Notes: generated from the letters alone by a model not told the origin. A stretch of 36,678 nucleotides of DNA from Sporisorium sorghi (GCA_023212695.1 JALCCG010000216.1:1-36678), one strand, 5' to 3'; shown: positions 19,725 to 29,521, counted from the stretch's first letter. Numbers and translations: made by a program.

Positions 19725-20254
19725 AAAGAGAAAAGCTGGAACGGTGTCATGAGCATTGATAGCCGTCCCTTCTATTTATACCCCCGTCCGAGCGCACCAG
19801 AAGCAACTACTGAAAGTCGAGCTCGCGCTCTGCGCTCTGCAACGGACCACAATTGTAACATCAAGCATAGACAGCAACTTATCACGATTTCGTTGATACG
19901 TGTGCCGATGTGATCCCCGTGAGTCAGCTCATCAGCACAAGAGGAGGGCGTGCAGGAGGGCGAGGAAGAAGCCGAGCCAGTGCCCCCCCCCCCCTCCGTC
20001 GTGGCTGGATCCGCGTCTGAAGGATGCACAGGTTGTCTCGTCGGCTAGCGAGGCCAGTTGTTGTTATGCCGCAGCATCCGCATCGTCGCTCGATCAAAGA
20101 GGATTCGTCGTTCGGTCTGGTTCAAAAGCCTTGCCAGTTTCGATGCCTCGTCAAACAAAGCATCGTGCCGCACATCGCACTTGTAGCAGTTCCAGTTGAA
20201 ACACTCGAGAAGTGAATTCTCAAATCTCCCCTTTCTTCACTCGCAATCGCATGA
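19725..20254. other. convergent intergenic region
   Basis: 530 bp between the kinase-like and RCC1-like 3' ends. A 12-base C run lies at 19983-19994. Open frames here are short and not protein-like; no RNA gene was recognised. Confidence 0.5.
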
Positions 20255-22066
20255 TCACAGCACAACGCCCGTCCCCTTATCTCGCGGCGGCTGGTCGCAC
20301 TCGGCCCACACATGGCTGCCGTTGCCATCGTTGAGAATGAGCAGCACGTGGTCCCTTGTACACGCTGCTGCCTCGACGCGCACTCTTGGCTGAGCCTCAC
20401 GCTCTGGATGATCCACCTTCTCGTGCTGCTGTTTGAGGCGCGGGTTTTCGTCGAGCCACGCCTGACGCGGCGTTTTGGGTATGCTCAGCGGTACCCTTGT
20501 CGGTTTGAGCAAGGGTTCAGGAGAGAGCGAGCGCGGGACTACACCCCAGACGTACACCTCGCCCTCCTCCGTGGCGGCGAGGAGGTACTCGAGCCCTGCG
20601 AAGAGCTGGTCGACGCGCGGCAAACTTTGGACCAGCGTGAGCTCTTGCTCCTTTTCTTGTTGAGTGGTGCCAGGGGCGATGTGGCCGACGACCCAGACGC
20701 GAGCCTGTGTATCGAGTAAAGCGGCGAACGCACCGCCGGCCACGAGCTTGGCTGGCTTGGGCACGGTGCTGGTGGCGATGCCGTAGCGCGCGTATGCGGC
20801 GGGAAGCGGGTTGGGCACGTGCATAGGCGCGACGATGCGGTCGTGTACACCGGCGAAGGACTGGCCGTACTCGCTGTTTCCCCACGCCCAGAGGTCGCCC
20901 GCGTGGGTGAGGGCGTACGATGTATCTGCGCCACAGACTACTTGCACCACTCTTGCGCGCTTATCCTCCGCCTCGCCTGCAGGAATGGGATGCAGCGGTA
21001 TAGGCACGCGTTGGAACGACCTCGACAGCAGCGGCTGGATGGGCACGCTGTCTTTCCCCTCCACCGGCGTCACCCCCAACTGCCCATCCGTGTTCAGACC
21101 CGTAGCCACGACCTGCTGCACCGTGAACCCGTTGAGCGCGCGCTCGAGCAGCAGCAGCGTGTGGTCCAGCCCCGCCGCCACTCCGCTCACCGCCCACTCC
21201 CCCTCCAACTCCACCCTCCTCGGCAGTGGGAGCAGCCGCAACTGCGCCGCCTCGGACCCCTCTGCCCTGGTGGAAACATCCCACGGATCCGCTCCACCCT
21301 CTCTGCCGCTCTGCTGCTCTGCAGCGGGGGAGGCGCCGAGCTGGCCGAGCGTCTCGTTTCCGCACACGTACACGTGCGATGCTGCAGCGTCGGCGGTGAC
21401 GAGGAGGCTGAATGTGCCGCCTGCAGTGAGGTGCGCTATGCCGTTGGTGCCGGTGAGTGTGCCTGTGACCATACCGCGCGTGGCTTCTTGGCTGGAGAAG
21501 CCGAGACCGAGCTGGGCGTGCGTGTTGCGGCCCAGGGCGAAGGCTTTGGATGGCTGGCTGGTGAGCGCTCTGTTCGCATCTAAGTCTATCACTTCCCCCT
21601 CGTCCTCCGCAGGCTCGTCCATCTCATCGGCCAGAGTGCCCGGAGCCACGACATGCTCACTCGTCCGTCGTGCAGATTTTGGCGTCAAAGGACGATCGAG
21701 CAGCGTGTACGCAAGCAACACATGGTTTGGTCCGCCGGAAGCACAGTGCCAGCGCACGCCATGGTCCACATCAGCGGATTGCCCCGCGGCGTCGAGCCAT
21801 GCGCGGGAGAACTTGGCGAAACGCTCGACGAAGCGGTACCCCAGCACGTCGCCCAGGTACACGACGTGTTGGTAGCGTTGCCGGGCTGAGCTCGATAGGC
21901 TGCGTCGAGGAGATGGTGATGGGAGTTGGGTTTGTGTACGGAGTGGCAGTGTTCGAGGCAAGCGAGGCAAGCGAGGCAAGCGAGGCAGGCGAGGCAGGCG
22001 AGTTCGTGGGTGGGTGCCAAGGATGAGAGGTCGTATTGAAGGCATAGTGTGGTGTATTGGAGGCAT
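20255..22066 (-). CDS. RCC1-repeat protein, probably mitochondrial (RCC1L/Fmp25-like)
   Basis: 603 residues from the ATG at 22066; an ATG at 22045 is equally possible. The first 70 residues are Arg/Pro/Ser/Leu-rich with almost no acids and contain five RLP repeats, then RRSLSSSARQRYQH, a good mitochondrial presequence. The rest is a beta-propeller of RCC1 repeats: FALGRNTHAQLGLG, VYVCGNETLGQLG, VVATGLNTDGQLG, LWAWGNSEYGQS, VWVVGHI and VYVWGVV are successive blades. Nuclear RCC1 is an exchange factor for Ran, but the leader points instead to the mitochondrial group. That group includes yeast Fmp25 (complex III assembly) and human RCC1L (mitoribosome); this assignment is inference. Long insertions between blades are Glu/Gln/Ser-rich. 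The frame stays open upstream of 22066, but composition there is not protein-like. Confidence 0.75.
   Translation of the reverse strand: MPPIHHTMPSIRPLILGTHPRTRLPRLPRLPRLPRLPRTLPLRTQTQLPSPSPRRSLSSSARQRYQHVVYLGDVLGYRFVERFAKFSRAWLDAAGQSADVDHGVRWHCASGGPNHVLLAYTLLDRPLTPKSARRTSEHVVAPGTLADEMDEPAEDEGEVIDLDANRALTSQPSKAFALGRNTHAQLGLGFSSQEATRGMVTGTLTGTNGIAHLTAGGTFSLLVTADAAASHVYVCGNETLGQLGASPAAEQQSGREGGADPWDVSTRAEGSEAAQLRLLPLPRRVELEGEWAVSGVAAGLDHTLLLLERALNGFTVQQVVATGLNTDGQLGVTPVEGKDSVPIQPLLSRSFQRVPIPLHPIPAGEAEDKRARVVQVVCGADTSYALTHAGDLWAWGNSEYGQSFAGVHDRIVAPMHVPNPLPAAYARYGIATSTVPKPAKLVAGGAFAALLDTQARVWVVGHIAPGTTQQEKEQELTLVQSLPRVDQLFAGLEYLLAATEEGEVYVWGVVPRSLSPEPLLKPTRVPLSIPKTPRQAWLDENPRLKQQHEKVDHPEREAQPRVRVEAAACTRDHVLLILNDGNGSHVWAECDQPPRDKGTGVVL
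21954..21998 (-). repeat. 9-bp tandem repeat encoding Arg-Leu-Pro
   Basis: Five copies of a 9-bp unit (CGAGGCAAG, or CGAGGCAGG, on the plus strand) with one base varying. In the RCC1-like frame it encodes RLP units in the presequence, lengthening the basic leader. Confidence 0.9.
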
Positions 22067-22711
22067 CGCGCGTTGTGTATAAGTTGAAAGTGGTGGTGTA
22101 GATGAGGAAAGGAGGAAAGAACGACAAGGTCGCCCCCAAAAGCCTCCACTTGGACCGTGCTTTCTGGCGTGTGCGCAGCGCAGCGATGGCCGAGTTCCGC
22201 GTCTGGCAAAATTGGCAGTGATCCGCTGAAGTCGATCTGCACCCAGGCGAGGTGATATTCTTTGACGCAAAGGTCGTGCACTACACCACCCGCCATCCTG
22301 GATACAAGCACAGTTTAGACACCGATCGATGGGCGGTTGATTCCTTTTCCAGGCTCGGGTGGCACAAGCGAAGGCGATCTCGCCGGAAAGCAGCGACAAT
22401 CGAGCTGCAGAGCGCGATCACCCCCATTCTACGGGTAGATTGTCACAGTCGAAGGCAATATCGAGCTCAGCAGAGTTGAGAGCGGCGCAAGCGGCTCAAA
22501 ACCAGCAATGAGAGAGGAAGCTCAACCGCCAGTGCTAGCGTAACCATCGTCATACCTAATTGCCTGTATTTTTTATTTATTTAATGGAACATGAGCGAAA
22601 TGAGATCGGTTAGAGGGCGCGCCACACAGACGAAGGGTGCCGCGATGATACCGTCACAGAAAGATGGCAAAGCCACACCGCGGACATGTGTGCAGGGTGA
22701 GTGAAGCTCGT

Positions 22712-22953
22712 TCAATTCGTAAAATCCGCCAAGACCACCGGCTTGTCGCTGATATCCTTTATGACGATCGGATCGATCGGACCAGAGTCGGTGTCTCCTT
22801 GATCAGCCTCCTCATTTGCCAACGCGATAAGTTGCGCGCGGAGAGTCTCCACTACCGCTTCACTGCTGGATTGCGTGTTGTACCTGTCGTCCCTGTCGTC
22901 ACCGTTCTCACCTCCATCGGTCGTCTTGTGCCCCTGTGGCTTTTACTTCTTTC
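22712..22953 (-). CDS. possible last exon of an unrecognised gene
   Basis: After an in-frame TAA near 22954, this minus frame is open to a TGA at 22712-22714 and encodes about 75 residues that look protein-like: a Gly/Asp-rich start (TTDGGENGDD), a helix-like segment (EAVVETLRAQLIALANEE), then an acidic tail ending PIVIKDISDKPVVLADFTN. Acceptor candidates such as CCACAG lie at its upstream edge. Upstream candidate coding sequence at about 22960-23310 sits in another frame and has one in-frame TGA, so I cannot build a full model. No family recognised. The plus strand also has an open frame here with a good GTAAGT donor at 23100, so the call is weak. Confidence 0.3.
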
Positions 22954-23651
22954 CCCGATCTCGCCCTCGGTCGCCGTTATCTTGAGCACGAGGGCAAACA
23001 GAGGGCGCCTGTTACATTTTCGAGCTGTTACATCGACGATGCATAAGCAGTGCGACTGCTCAAATGATCCAGAGACTCAAGATAGGACGAAAGGGAGGTA
23101 AGTATCGTCGTCGAGGAGGAGAGGGAGGAGCAGAGAGGCATCGCGCGTGGCGTGTGTGATGGTGAGCGAGTGTTGGCGGTGGTGGGGAAGGACGGCGATG
23201 CGAGGTTGGAGCCGAAGTCGGACGGTGTGGTAGAGAGCGACGACGGAAGCAAAGAAAAAGACGTTGTCAGCGAGATCGGCAAAAGCACAAAACAGCGCCA
23301 GCGATCACCAACGAGGAACGTAACAGCTGAGTTGCGCAAAGAAGAGTCGTGGCTGCGACGAGAAACGCAAAGCGAAAGTGGAAACCCAACAACGAAATCG
23401 TGTGTGTGTGTGTGAGCGACGGCGAAGCGCAGAAGTCAGGAACGCGAGCACGAGCGAAGGAAAGGGTTCCAGTCGCGTCAGCGGCAAGGGCTGGCAGATC
23501 CAAGTGGCGTGAATTCAAAAAGAAATTCAAAATTGAGACGTGTCTGTATTGGCGTATACATTCCTTCGATCACGCTAGTGGCAACCCGATCCCAACATCG
23601 GGTAAGTCAATCTGGATGACTTCTTTTCGCACACAATTAACTTGTGCATCC

Positions 23652-23750
23652 CTCGGTCTAACAAATTTGACGCATCTCAAATTTGGAATTTCCAACAAAT
23701 TCTAGACCGAGTGTGGGAGTCCAGATCCCGCCTTCGGCGAACTCCCACAC
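23652..23750. repeat. cluster of perfect inverted repeats (possible structured RNA or MITE remnant)
   Basis: CTCGGTCTA (23652-23660) pairs with TAGACCGAG (23703-23711). Inside it CAAATTTGA (23662-23670) pairs with TCAAATTTG (23677-23685). Next, GTGTGGGAGT (23711-23720) pairs perfectly with ACTCCCACAC (23741-23750), enclosing CGCC TTC GGCG. A further CCCGAT/ATCGGG hairpin is at about 23588-23605. This is read directly; function is unknown. Confidence 0.7.
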
Positions 23751-24010
23751 ATATGCAGGCACGGCTTCCCGTGACCGAGGCCTCGGGCATGGCTCGCATT
23801 AGCTTATTTGCCGTCACCGAGTCACCGAGATATCGATGACGGCTAGCTGACGTGCTCGAGAAGTCTAACACTTTTTTTTGAAATTTTCATCTTCCGAGTT
23901 CCGAACGACTTGGCTCCGTCGACTTTTTCTCGAAAGGACCCTTGCACTGACCAACCAACCAACCACCTCACGACCGCCTCGTCCTCGACTAGAGCACCAT
24001 CACGCAGTAG

Positions 24011-24055
24011 ATGGTCGCTGACAAGCTAGCTAGCCATGCTAGAAACGCACGATGA
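24011..24055 (+). promoter_or_regulatory. upstream ORF overlapping the ataxin-10-domain start
   Basis: ATG at 24011 opens a 14-codon frame ending TGA at 24053-24055, in a different frame from the main ATG at 24036. An overlapping upstream ORF would limit initiation at the main start if it is in the transcript. Confidence 0.5.
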
Positions 24056-26201
24056 TAATGCATCCAGCTCAGCAGATGCAAGAGACCTGCTGAATCTGCT
24101 CGAGCAGTACCAGAGCCTCGAAGCTTCTTCGTCACCGCAGGTCAGCACGACAACGCACGGGATCGAGGCGTACAACGCTCTCGAAACTCATCTCACGCGG
24201 TTGAGTCAGCAATTGGCCCGCGAGCATCTCCGACGTCGCGACTTTGTGATTTCTGGGTCGTTGTTCGCCGTACTGGATTCTCTGAACAAGTTGTTCCCCA
24301 CCTTTCAACGATTGCAAGATGCTCGACCACCGTTCGAGGAACCCGATCAGCAGGATCATGCGGATGGACGGTCGACAGTCAACAGCGCAAAGCAAAAACA
24401 GCAGGATCCATACCAACGTGCATGTCACATTGCCACGCTCTTCATGCGAACCATCCGCAACGCCTTGGCGGGGTGCTCAGAAGCCCAGTATCTCGTCTGT
24501 CGCCGCTTCGATCTCGTCGTACCCTTCTTGGACAACATCACTCGCTTTCACACTTTGAACGATTCAGACACAGCACTACTGTCCCGAGCGGCAGTACAGA
24601 TGCTCTCCAACCTGATCACCGTCAATCACGATGTGCAAGCGACAATGTGGCCTCGCATCGTCATCACCGACAGAGAGCAGGACAAACTGGTGCTCAAGTT
24701 CCTCTCGTCGCCCGACACGACCACCCAGAGCGCAGCACAGATCTTGCTCATCAACTTTCTGCGGATCATGACATCGGTCGAGATCGCCGATGAGCGATGC
24801 TACCAGCTCTGCACCTCTGCTTCAGGCCAGCAGCTCCTAGAGTCGCTGCTGAGCATTTCGGAGAGCATCATGCTTCGTACTGCCCCAGCGACACAGGATG
24901 AAACGAGTCAGAAGTACGAACCAGAGTCGGAGGTCCAAGGGTTGGAAGAGTCTTTGGGATTCATCTACACCCTTTTCGCCCTTCTCTTCGAGCGGGGCTA
25001 CAGTTCGATCCTCGTATCTGCGCTGGCACCCCTCGAGGAGATCTCTTCTGTCGAATCGGATCGACCCATCATCTCGAGCTCGCAACTCACCCTGCTCAAG
25101 CTGCTCGACAGCTGGCTGCATCTCCAGCAGAAGCAAGTCGCCGAGTCGTCTTCGAGATCAGCAGAGTCTTCGAGTCCAGAAGACGAGATCGTAGATCAAC
25201 CCGTGTTTCATCTGTCTCGAGCGCCATCTTTTACGCAGAACAGGGCAGCTCGGCGTGCTGGCCTCGCAGGGCTGATCGACATCATGATCCGTTTGTCCCA
25301 ATTCGCTCGCACCGCCATGGCGGCTGGGTTAGCCAAGGATGGCGCATCGCCAGACCACCAGCCACAGGATCGAAGGCTGTTCGGCGTGCATCATGGTCTG
25401 CTTTTGCTCTTACAGAGCTTGCTCTCGATCAGCATGACAGCCGATGGATGGAGCGAGGAGATTTCATCGACCGACGAGTCGCTTGTACGGCATGAGCTGG
25501 GTTTTGCCGAAGCGTCGCGTGCTCTGCTGTTAGACATGCGACGCAACCAAGCCTTTGTCGATGAGCTGGTGGCGCTTCTCGACCAGACGCATCGATATGC
25601 TCCGGCCTTGTCGCCCTTTCGACCAGCAGACGCGGAGAAAGGTGCTGCGGGGCTGGGTCAAACTCCGCTGCCTCAGGGACACGCGCTGTCGTCCACCGGC
25701 CTCGCAGCACACGACTCAAAGCAGACGCAACCGAGCTACGGATTCGATCATCTCAAGCGCGACATTGTGCGCGTGCTCGGCTCGCTCGTGTATGCACCGA
25801 AGCGCGCTAGCGCGAGCACTCAAGAGACGGAGCAGCTGACATCGAGCGACAGTGACGCCCCGACCTCTGCTTTGAGGATAACGAGGACTCAGATCCGTCA
25901 AGTTCAAGATCGCATCCGTGACCAGGGCGGACTGTTCCACGTGCTCAACATGACGGTGCTCGACGAGCGAAACCCATGTAAGTTTTGGCGGTGCAAGCCT
26001 GTGGTCGTTTTTCGAGTGACAAGATTGCTGACTCTCTCTCGACTCTATTTTGCGGCCATGAACACAGATATGCGCGAACACGCCATCTTTGCGCTTCGGT
26101 ACCTGCTGGCGGGCAACGCCGAGTCGCAAAGCCTAGTTGGGTCGTTGCAACCAGCACAGCCGCAGGATGGCACGGGCGGGATGCAGTTGCCCATGGTGTA
26201 G
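24036..26201 (+). CDS. ataxin-10-domain protein (yeast Ctr86-like)
   Basis: Join 24036-25977 and 26068-26201; 691 residues. The body is alpha-helical and armadillo-like: CHIATLFMRTIRNALAGC, LLSRAAVQMLSNLITVN and TTTQSAAQILLINFLRIM are typical repeat helices. The C-terminal signature is ataxin-10: GGLFHVLNMTVLDERNP joined by splicing to YMREHAIFALRYLLAGN, matching the family's CxxDxxNPxxREHAIxALRNLLxxN pattern. The 90-nt intron has a GTAAGT donor, a GCTGAC branch point and an ACACAG acceptor. It leaves the frame open if retained, but the signature is contiguous only when it is removed. Ataxin-10 and yeast Ctr86 have roles tied to cytokinesis and cell survival; the exact function in fungi is unclear. 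It converges on EMC7, 75 bp away. Confidence 0.85.
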   Translation: MLETHDDNASSSADARDLLNLLEQYQSLEASSSPQVSTTTHGIEAYNALETHLTRLSQQLAREHLRRRDFVISGSLFAVLDSLNKLFPTFQRLQDARPPFEEPDQQDHADGRSTVNSAKQKQQDPYQRACHIATLFMRTIRNALAGCSEAQYLVCRRFDLVVPFLDNITRFHTLNDSDTALLSRAAVQMLSNLITVNHDVQATMWPRIVITDREQDKLVLKFLSSPDTTTQSAAQILLINFLRIMTSVEIADERCYQLCTSASGQQLLESLLSISESIMLRTAPATQDETSQKYEPESEVQGLEESLGFIYTLFALLFERGYSSILVSALAPLEEISSVESDRPIISSSQLTLLKLLDSWLHLQQKQVAESSSRSAESSSPEDEIVDQPVFHLSRAPSFTQNRAARRAGLAGLIDIMIRLSQFARTAMAAGLAKDGASPDHQPQDRRLFGVHHGLLLLLQSLLSISMTADGWSEEISSTDESLVRHELGFAEASRALLLDMRRNQAFVDELVALLDQTHRYAPALSPFRPADAEKGAAGLGQTPLPQGHALSSTGLAAHDSKQTQPSYGFDHLKRDIVRVLGSLVYAPKRASASTQETEQLTSSDSDAPTSALRITRTQIRQVQDRIRDQGGLFHVLNMTVLDERNPCKFWRCKPVVVFRVTRLLTLSRLYFAAMNTDMREHAIFALRYLLAGNAESQSLVGSLQPAQPQDGTGGMQLPMV
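25978..26067 (+). other. in-frame intron of the ataxin-10-domain gene
   Basis: 90 nt, a multiple of three, with no in-frame stop. GTAAGT donor, GCTGACTCTC branch region, ACACAG acceptor. Splicing turns NP-(30 residue insert)-MREH into NPYMREH. Confidence 0.85.
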
Positions 26202-26276
26202 AATGTCAGAGTCTTTGCGAGGATTTGTGTGATGCGAGAGATGGAGGGACTGTTGGTGAGAGTGTGGCCGAGGCGA

Positions 26277-27178
26277 TCACTTGGACGGCCCGACGTTGCG
26301 TTGTGCGCGCGCCTGGTTAGCGGCCTTTTCGCGTTCCTGGCCCTTGTTGACCTGATCGTCGTTGTAGAGCAAGCTGGAGACGTCGCCGGACTGGACGGCA
26401 GCCAAGCGCTTCTGCATGCGCTTCTGCGATTCGGCCAGCTCCTTTTGCGCCTCCGGGTCGAGCGTGGCGGTGAGTTTGGGCATGAGGAAGACCATTGCCA
26501 TGCCGATGAGGCCGAGCATCATCATGGGGCCGCCCATGCCGATGAGCGAGCCGAGCGTCAAGGGCGCGGCCTCGGTGTAGTAATCGATGCGCTTGACGGC
26601 GTGCAGGATGAGCGGGTGGAAGATCGGGTTGGACGAGAGGATCGAGATGAGCGATGTGCCGCTGAGAGAGAGACGCACGTAAGTGGCCAATGGAGAGGAG
26701 TGATGCGTGTCAGCGGTGATGTTCAGCAAGCAACTTGGGAAAGTTTGAAAGCGACTTACGGCATAAAGATGCGGATCTGCGGAGCCTTGCCGAGCTGCGG
26801 GTCGAGCACGTCGATGCGATATTGTGGGAAAGTATGCGTGCGTGATACGATCTCGAGCGTGTAGGCGCCCTGTTCGAGATCGCGGAAGATGAAGCTGCCG
26901 TCGACGGCCACGAGCGTGAATCGATCGCGCTGCTGTCCGAAGGCTGCCAGGTCGATCGCAGCTGGCGCGTCGTTGCCAGATGTGCTGTTATCTTGCTGCG
27001 TCGGAGGTGGGATGGCATGCAAAAGCACTCGCGTGTTAGGGCCGAGATTGAGCAAGTGGCCCAGCTCTGCGTTGGGCTGGATCTGACCGCGCAAGTCTTG
27101 ACCCGCCCGTGCGGTGGACATCAAGATTGACAGCGCCACTACCAGCAGCACCAGTGTACGACGACAGCTTATCATCAT
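26277..27178 (-). CDS. EMC7: ER membrane protein complex subunit 7 (EMC7 / Sop4 family)
   Basis: Join, on the minus strand, 27178-26760 and 26661-26277; 267 residues. The start MMISCRRTLVLLVVALSILM is a signal peptide with a likely cut after STARA. A lumenal beta-sandwich follows (about 28-140) with FTLVAVDGSFIFRDLEQGAYTLEI, the conserved core of the EMC7 domain. Exon 2 gives GTSLISILSSNPIFHPLILHA, then one membrane span rich in Gly and Met (about 178-200, PMMMLGLIGMAMVFLMPKL), then a cytosolic Lys/Gln-rich tail. EMC inserts tail-anchored and multipass proteins into the ER membrane; EMC7 belongs to its lumenal part. The split codon (CC|C, Pro140) is restored exactly by the 98-nt intron. It shares strand with ERG24. 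Confidence 0.9.
26662..26759 (-). other. intron of EMC7
   Basis: 98 nt; donor GTAAGT, CT-rich acceptor ending CTCTCTCAG. Removing it joins the beta-sandwich exon to the membrane-span exon in frame. Confidence 0.9.
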
Positions 27179-27693
27179 GCTGTGGTTGGGAGAGTGTGTT
27201 GGCTCAAGATGGAGATGATGGTTGACGTACGAGAAGAAGCCTTGATTCGCATCAGTCTTTCGTCTTCGAGACCAACTTCGCCCGTGCGCGTGAGCCCGCC
27301 AGATCTGAGAATGGATCAAAATCGGGCTAGTACATCGGGAGATTCAACAAAATCTTAAGGGATTCGCACCCGGGCCTCAGCTTGAGGCTCTCATCGTCGG
27401 TTTGCGTGTCGTTGTTGGTCTTACTCACTCGCTCTTGAGCAAACTAGCTTGACGATGACACAGGCAAGAGAAGCGGAAATGCATCTAGCATCCTTTCGTA
27501 GAGTACAGCTTTCGAGTGACGAACTGGGGGGCATAAATTAACGGGCAGAGGCGCAGCGGTGACCAAAGATGGTTCGCTACGGCTCCCATGAGAGAACGGC
27601 CTTAAAGCCATCGCTTGGCGGCGAGCAAGAGAAGAGAATGAAGCATTGGTGTGGTGTAAGGACGAGCGATAATGCGCTCGAGAAGTGCATGGC
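27179..27693. other. intergenic between ERG24 3' end and EMC7 promoter
   Basis: 515 bp. Upstream sequence of EMC7 plus the 3' region of ERG24, both on the minus strand. No gene, repeat or structured element stands out. Confidence 0.5.
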
Positions 27694-28998
27694 TCAGTAG
27701 ATACCAGGGATGATGCGGCTGCGAACGAGCTTGCAGTACTTGTCCCAGTCCTTGCCGTACTTTTTCTGGCACGCCTCGTCGTCGCGAAGTTGACGGTGAA
27801 CGAGGAGGACGGCAAAGTAGGCCACGTAGAAGTAAGGCACAGGGGTGGCGAAGCCACAGGGCAAGGACCAGGCCCAGGCCATGATCCAGTCGCCGAGGTA
27901 GTTGGGGTGTCGGGAGCGGCCCCACCAGCCCGAGGTCAAGAGCTTGCGTCCGGACGAGGTGGTCATGTACTTGAGGTTCTTGGGGTTGGTGCCGTTGCGG
28001 AACGAGTTCTTCTCCGAGTTGGCCTCGCGGAAGATGTAGTATCCGATCAGGTTGACGCCGACGATGGCGGCAGTGCCGGCGATGCCCAGGTGGACGGGAC
28101 GGAAGGCGAGGTAGCGTGCCTGGAGGCTGTAGACAAAGGGCACCCATACGAGGTCGCCTACGGAAAGCATGAAGCCGAAGCCATCGGTGGCAATGTCCAT
28201 AGTGGAGAAGATGGCCGACTCCATGAAGAGAGCGTCGGCGACGTACCAGATGTGAAAGATGCAGACGAGCACCATGCTGTCGGTGACGCGACCGTGCAGC
28301 TGGACGTACTGCTGACAGGCGCAGCTGATGTCGAGGATGGCCCAGAGGATGAGGCCAGGTCGAAGCTCGTTGAATGACTTGATGTCGAAGCTGCCGATGC
28401 GCGGGTTGAGCTCGCGTCCGATGAACCAGTCGTAGAGCACGTTGCCCGAGTTGCCGCCAAGCGCGAGCAGCTTGCCGTCGCCAAACGAGACCAAGTAGCA
28501 GTAGACGGCCTGGGCAAACGAGTTGAAGAGCGCGGCAGAGACGAGACCGGGCCAGTGGTGGTAAAAGATGGTGAAGCTTTGGGGACCCTTGTAGAAGATG
28601 TAGGCGGCTGAGGCAGCCATGGCGAGGATGAATGTAGCGAAGGCGTTGAGTTTGTAGTGCAATCGGTGTCCGGTGCGAAGCTCGGTGCCCTCGAAGTCTT
28701 TGCCGGGCAGCACGATCCAAGCGAGCACGGTGAAGGCGTACCAAGCAGCGTAGATGGCCCAGGCGGTAGTGTCAAAGAGGCTGTCCTTTACGCCCTGGAC
28801 AAAGAGGGAGCGCAGCGCATCCGGGTTGTGGATGGGCAGCGTGAGCGCACAGCCGAGCTTGTCGGAGCAGCCAAAGTAGAGGTAGTAGGCGAAGAAGGGC
28901 ACGGTGAGCGAGACAAAGGCGGCGCCAAAGGGACCGGCAAACTCGTAATGGGTGGTCTTGGGGCCAAGCTGCTGCTTGGAGAGCGATTTGGAGCTCAT
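27694..28998 (-). CDS. ERG24: delta(14)-sterol reductase (C-14 sterol reductase)
   Basis: 434 residues, single exon. It reduces the C14-C15 double bond left by Erg11 in ergosterol synthesis, using NADPH, in the ER membrane. The start PKTTHYEFAGPFGA matches the ERG24/lamin-B-receptor group rather than ERG4. Eight to ten hydrophobic spans follow. GNSGNVLYDWFIGRELNPRIG and FDIKSFNELRPGLILW are conserved family blocks. The C-terminal signature LLTSGWWGRSRHPNYLGD (353-370) and LVHRQLRDDEACQKKYGKDW form the cofactor and sterol pocket. The protein ends in IIPGIY as family members do. This enzyme class is the target of morpholine fungicides. Length is normal and no disruption is seen. The ATG at 28998 gives the conserved start. 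Confidence 0.93.
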   Translation of the reverse strand: MSSKSLSKQQLGPKTTHYEFAGPFGAAFVSLTVPFFAYYLYFGCSDKLGCALTLPIHNPDALRSLFVQGVKDSLFDTTAWAIYAAWYAFTVLAWIVLPGKDFEGTELRTGHRLHYKLNAFATFILAMAASAAYIFYKGPQSFTIFYHHWPGLVSAALFNSFAQAVYCYLVSFGDGKLLALGGNSGNVLYDWFIGRELNPRIGSFDIKSFNELRPGLILWAILDISCACQQYVQLHGRVTDSMVLVCIFHIWYVADALFMESAIFSTMDIATDGFGFMLSVGDLVWVPFVYSLQARYLAFRPVHLGIAGTAAIVGVNLIGYYIFREANSEKNSFRNGTNPKNLKYMTTSSGRKLLTSGWWGRSRHPNYLGDWIMAWAWSLPCGFATPVPYFYVAYFAVLLVHRQLRDDEACQKKYGKDWDKYCKLVRSRIIPGIY

Positions 28999-29482
28999 GA
29001 CGGATGATTTGCGTCGACGGACTGCGGGTGAGGAAGGCGTGGAAGTGGACGACGACGACGACGACGACGACGATGAGGAAGCCTTTTTGGTGGGAGAAGA
29101 ACGCGACGAGTTGGAGCGAGGAGCTAGCGTGGGTGTGGCAGGAGCAGAATCAGCGGGGAACGAGACTCGACCCCGGGACTTGCGTGGGGTCTGCGATTGA
29201 GCTCTGGTTGTTGAAGGACAAGTGGGTTGGTGTGGTGGGCAAGGCCAAGAGGTCAGCGTCGGGTGGGGCTGAGAGAGGCGTTTGCAACAACAACAACAAC
29301 ATACCTTGTAGTGACCATTGTTGAACGGATCCTAAACTGACGATGTGTCGACAGTGGATGCAGGAGCGAATGGTCTGATGTGGTGTTTGCGATGCTTTGC
29401 TAAGATCAGGTCATACAAACACACGCACGACCGAATACAGTAGCAATTGACCGAATCGCCTGACTTTTTTGTTTTTTTTTTT

Positions 29483-29521
<39 letters not shown>

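Larger units (their letters stand above)
22067..24035. other. 2-kb region without a confident gene; inverted repeats and possible minus-strand exons
   Basis: The left part is the leader side of the RCC1-like gene. 22712-22953 on the minus strand looks coding (see the separate entry). 23080-23310 is strongly CT-rich on the minus strand with no AG dinucleotide for over 200 bases, which fits a leader or the 3' part of an intron. 23588-23750 holds several inverted repeats. 23880-24035 is the promoter and leader of the ataxin-10-domain gene and carries an overlapping upstream ORF. Confidence 0.5.

Noticed and set aside
22664..23101. 145-residue plus-strand ORF ending at a good GTAAGT donor
   Set aside because: Composition is low in protein-like pattern, no family is recognised, and the opposite strand looks more coding over much of it. 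Kept only as an alternative.
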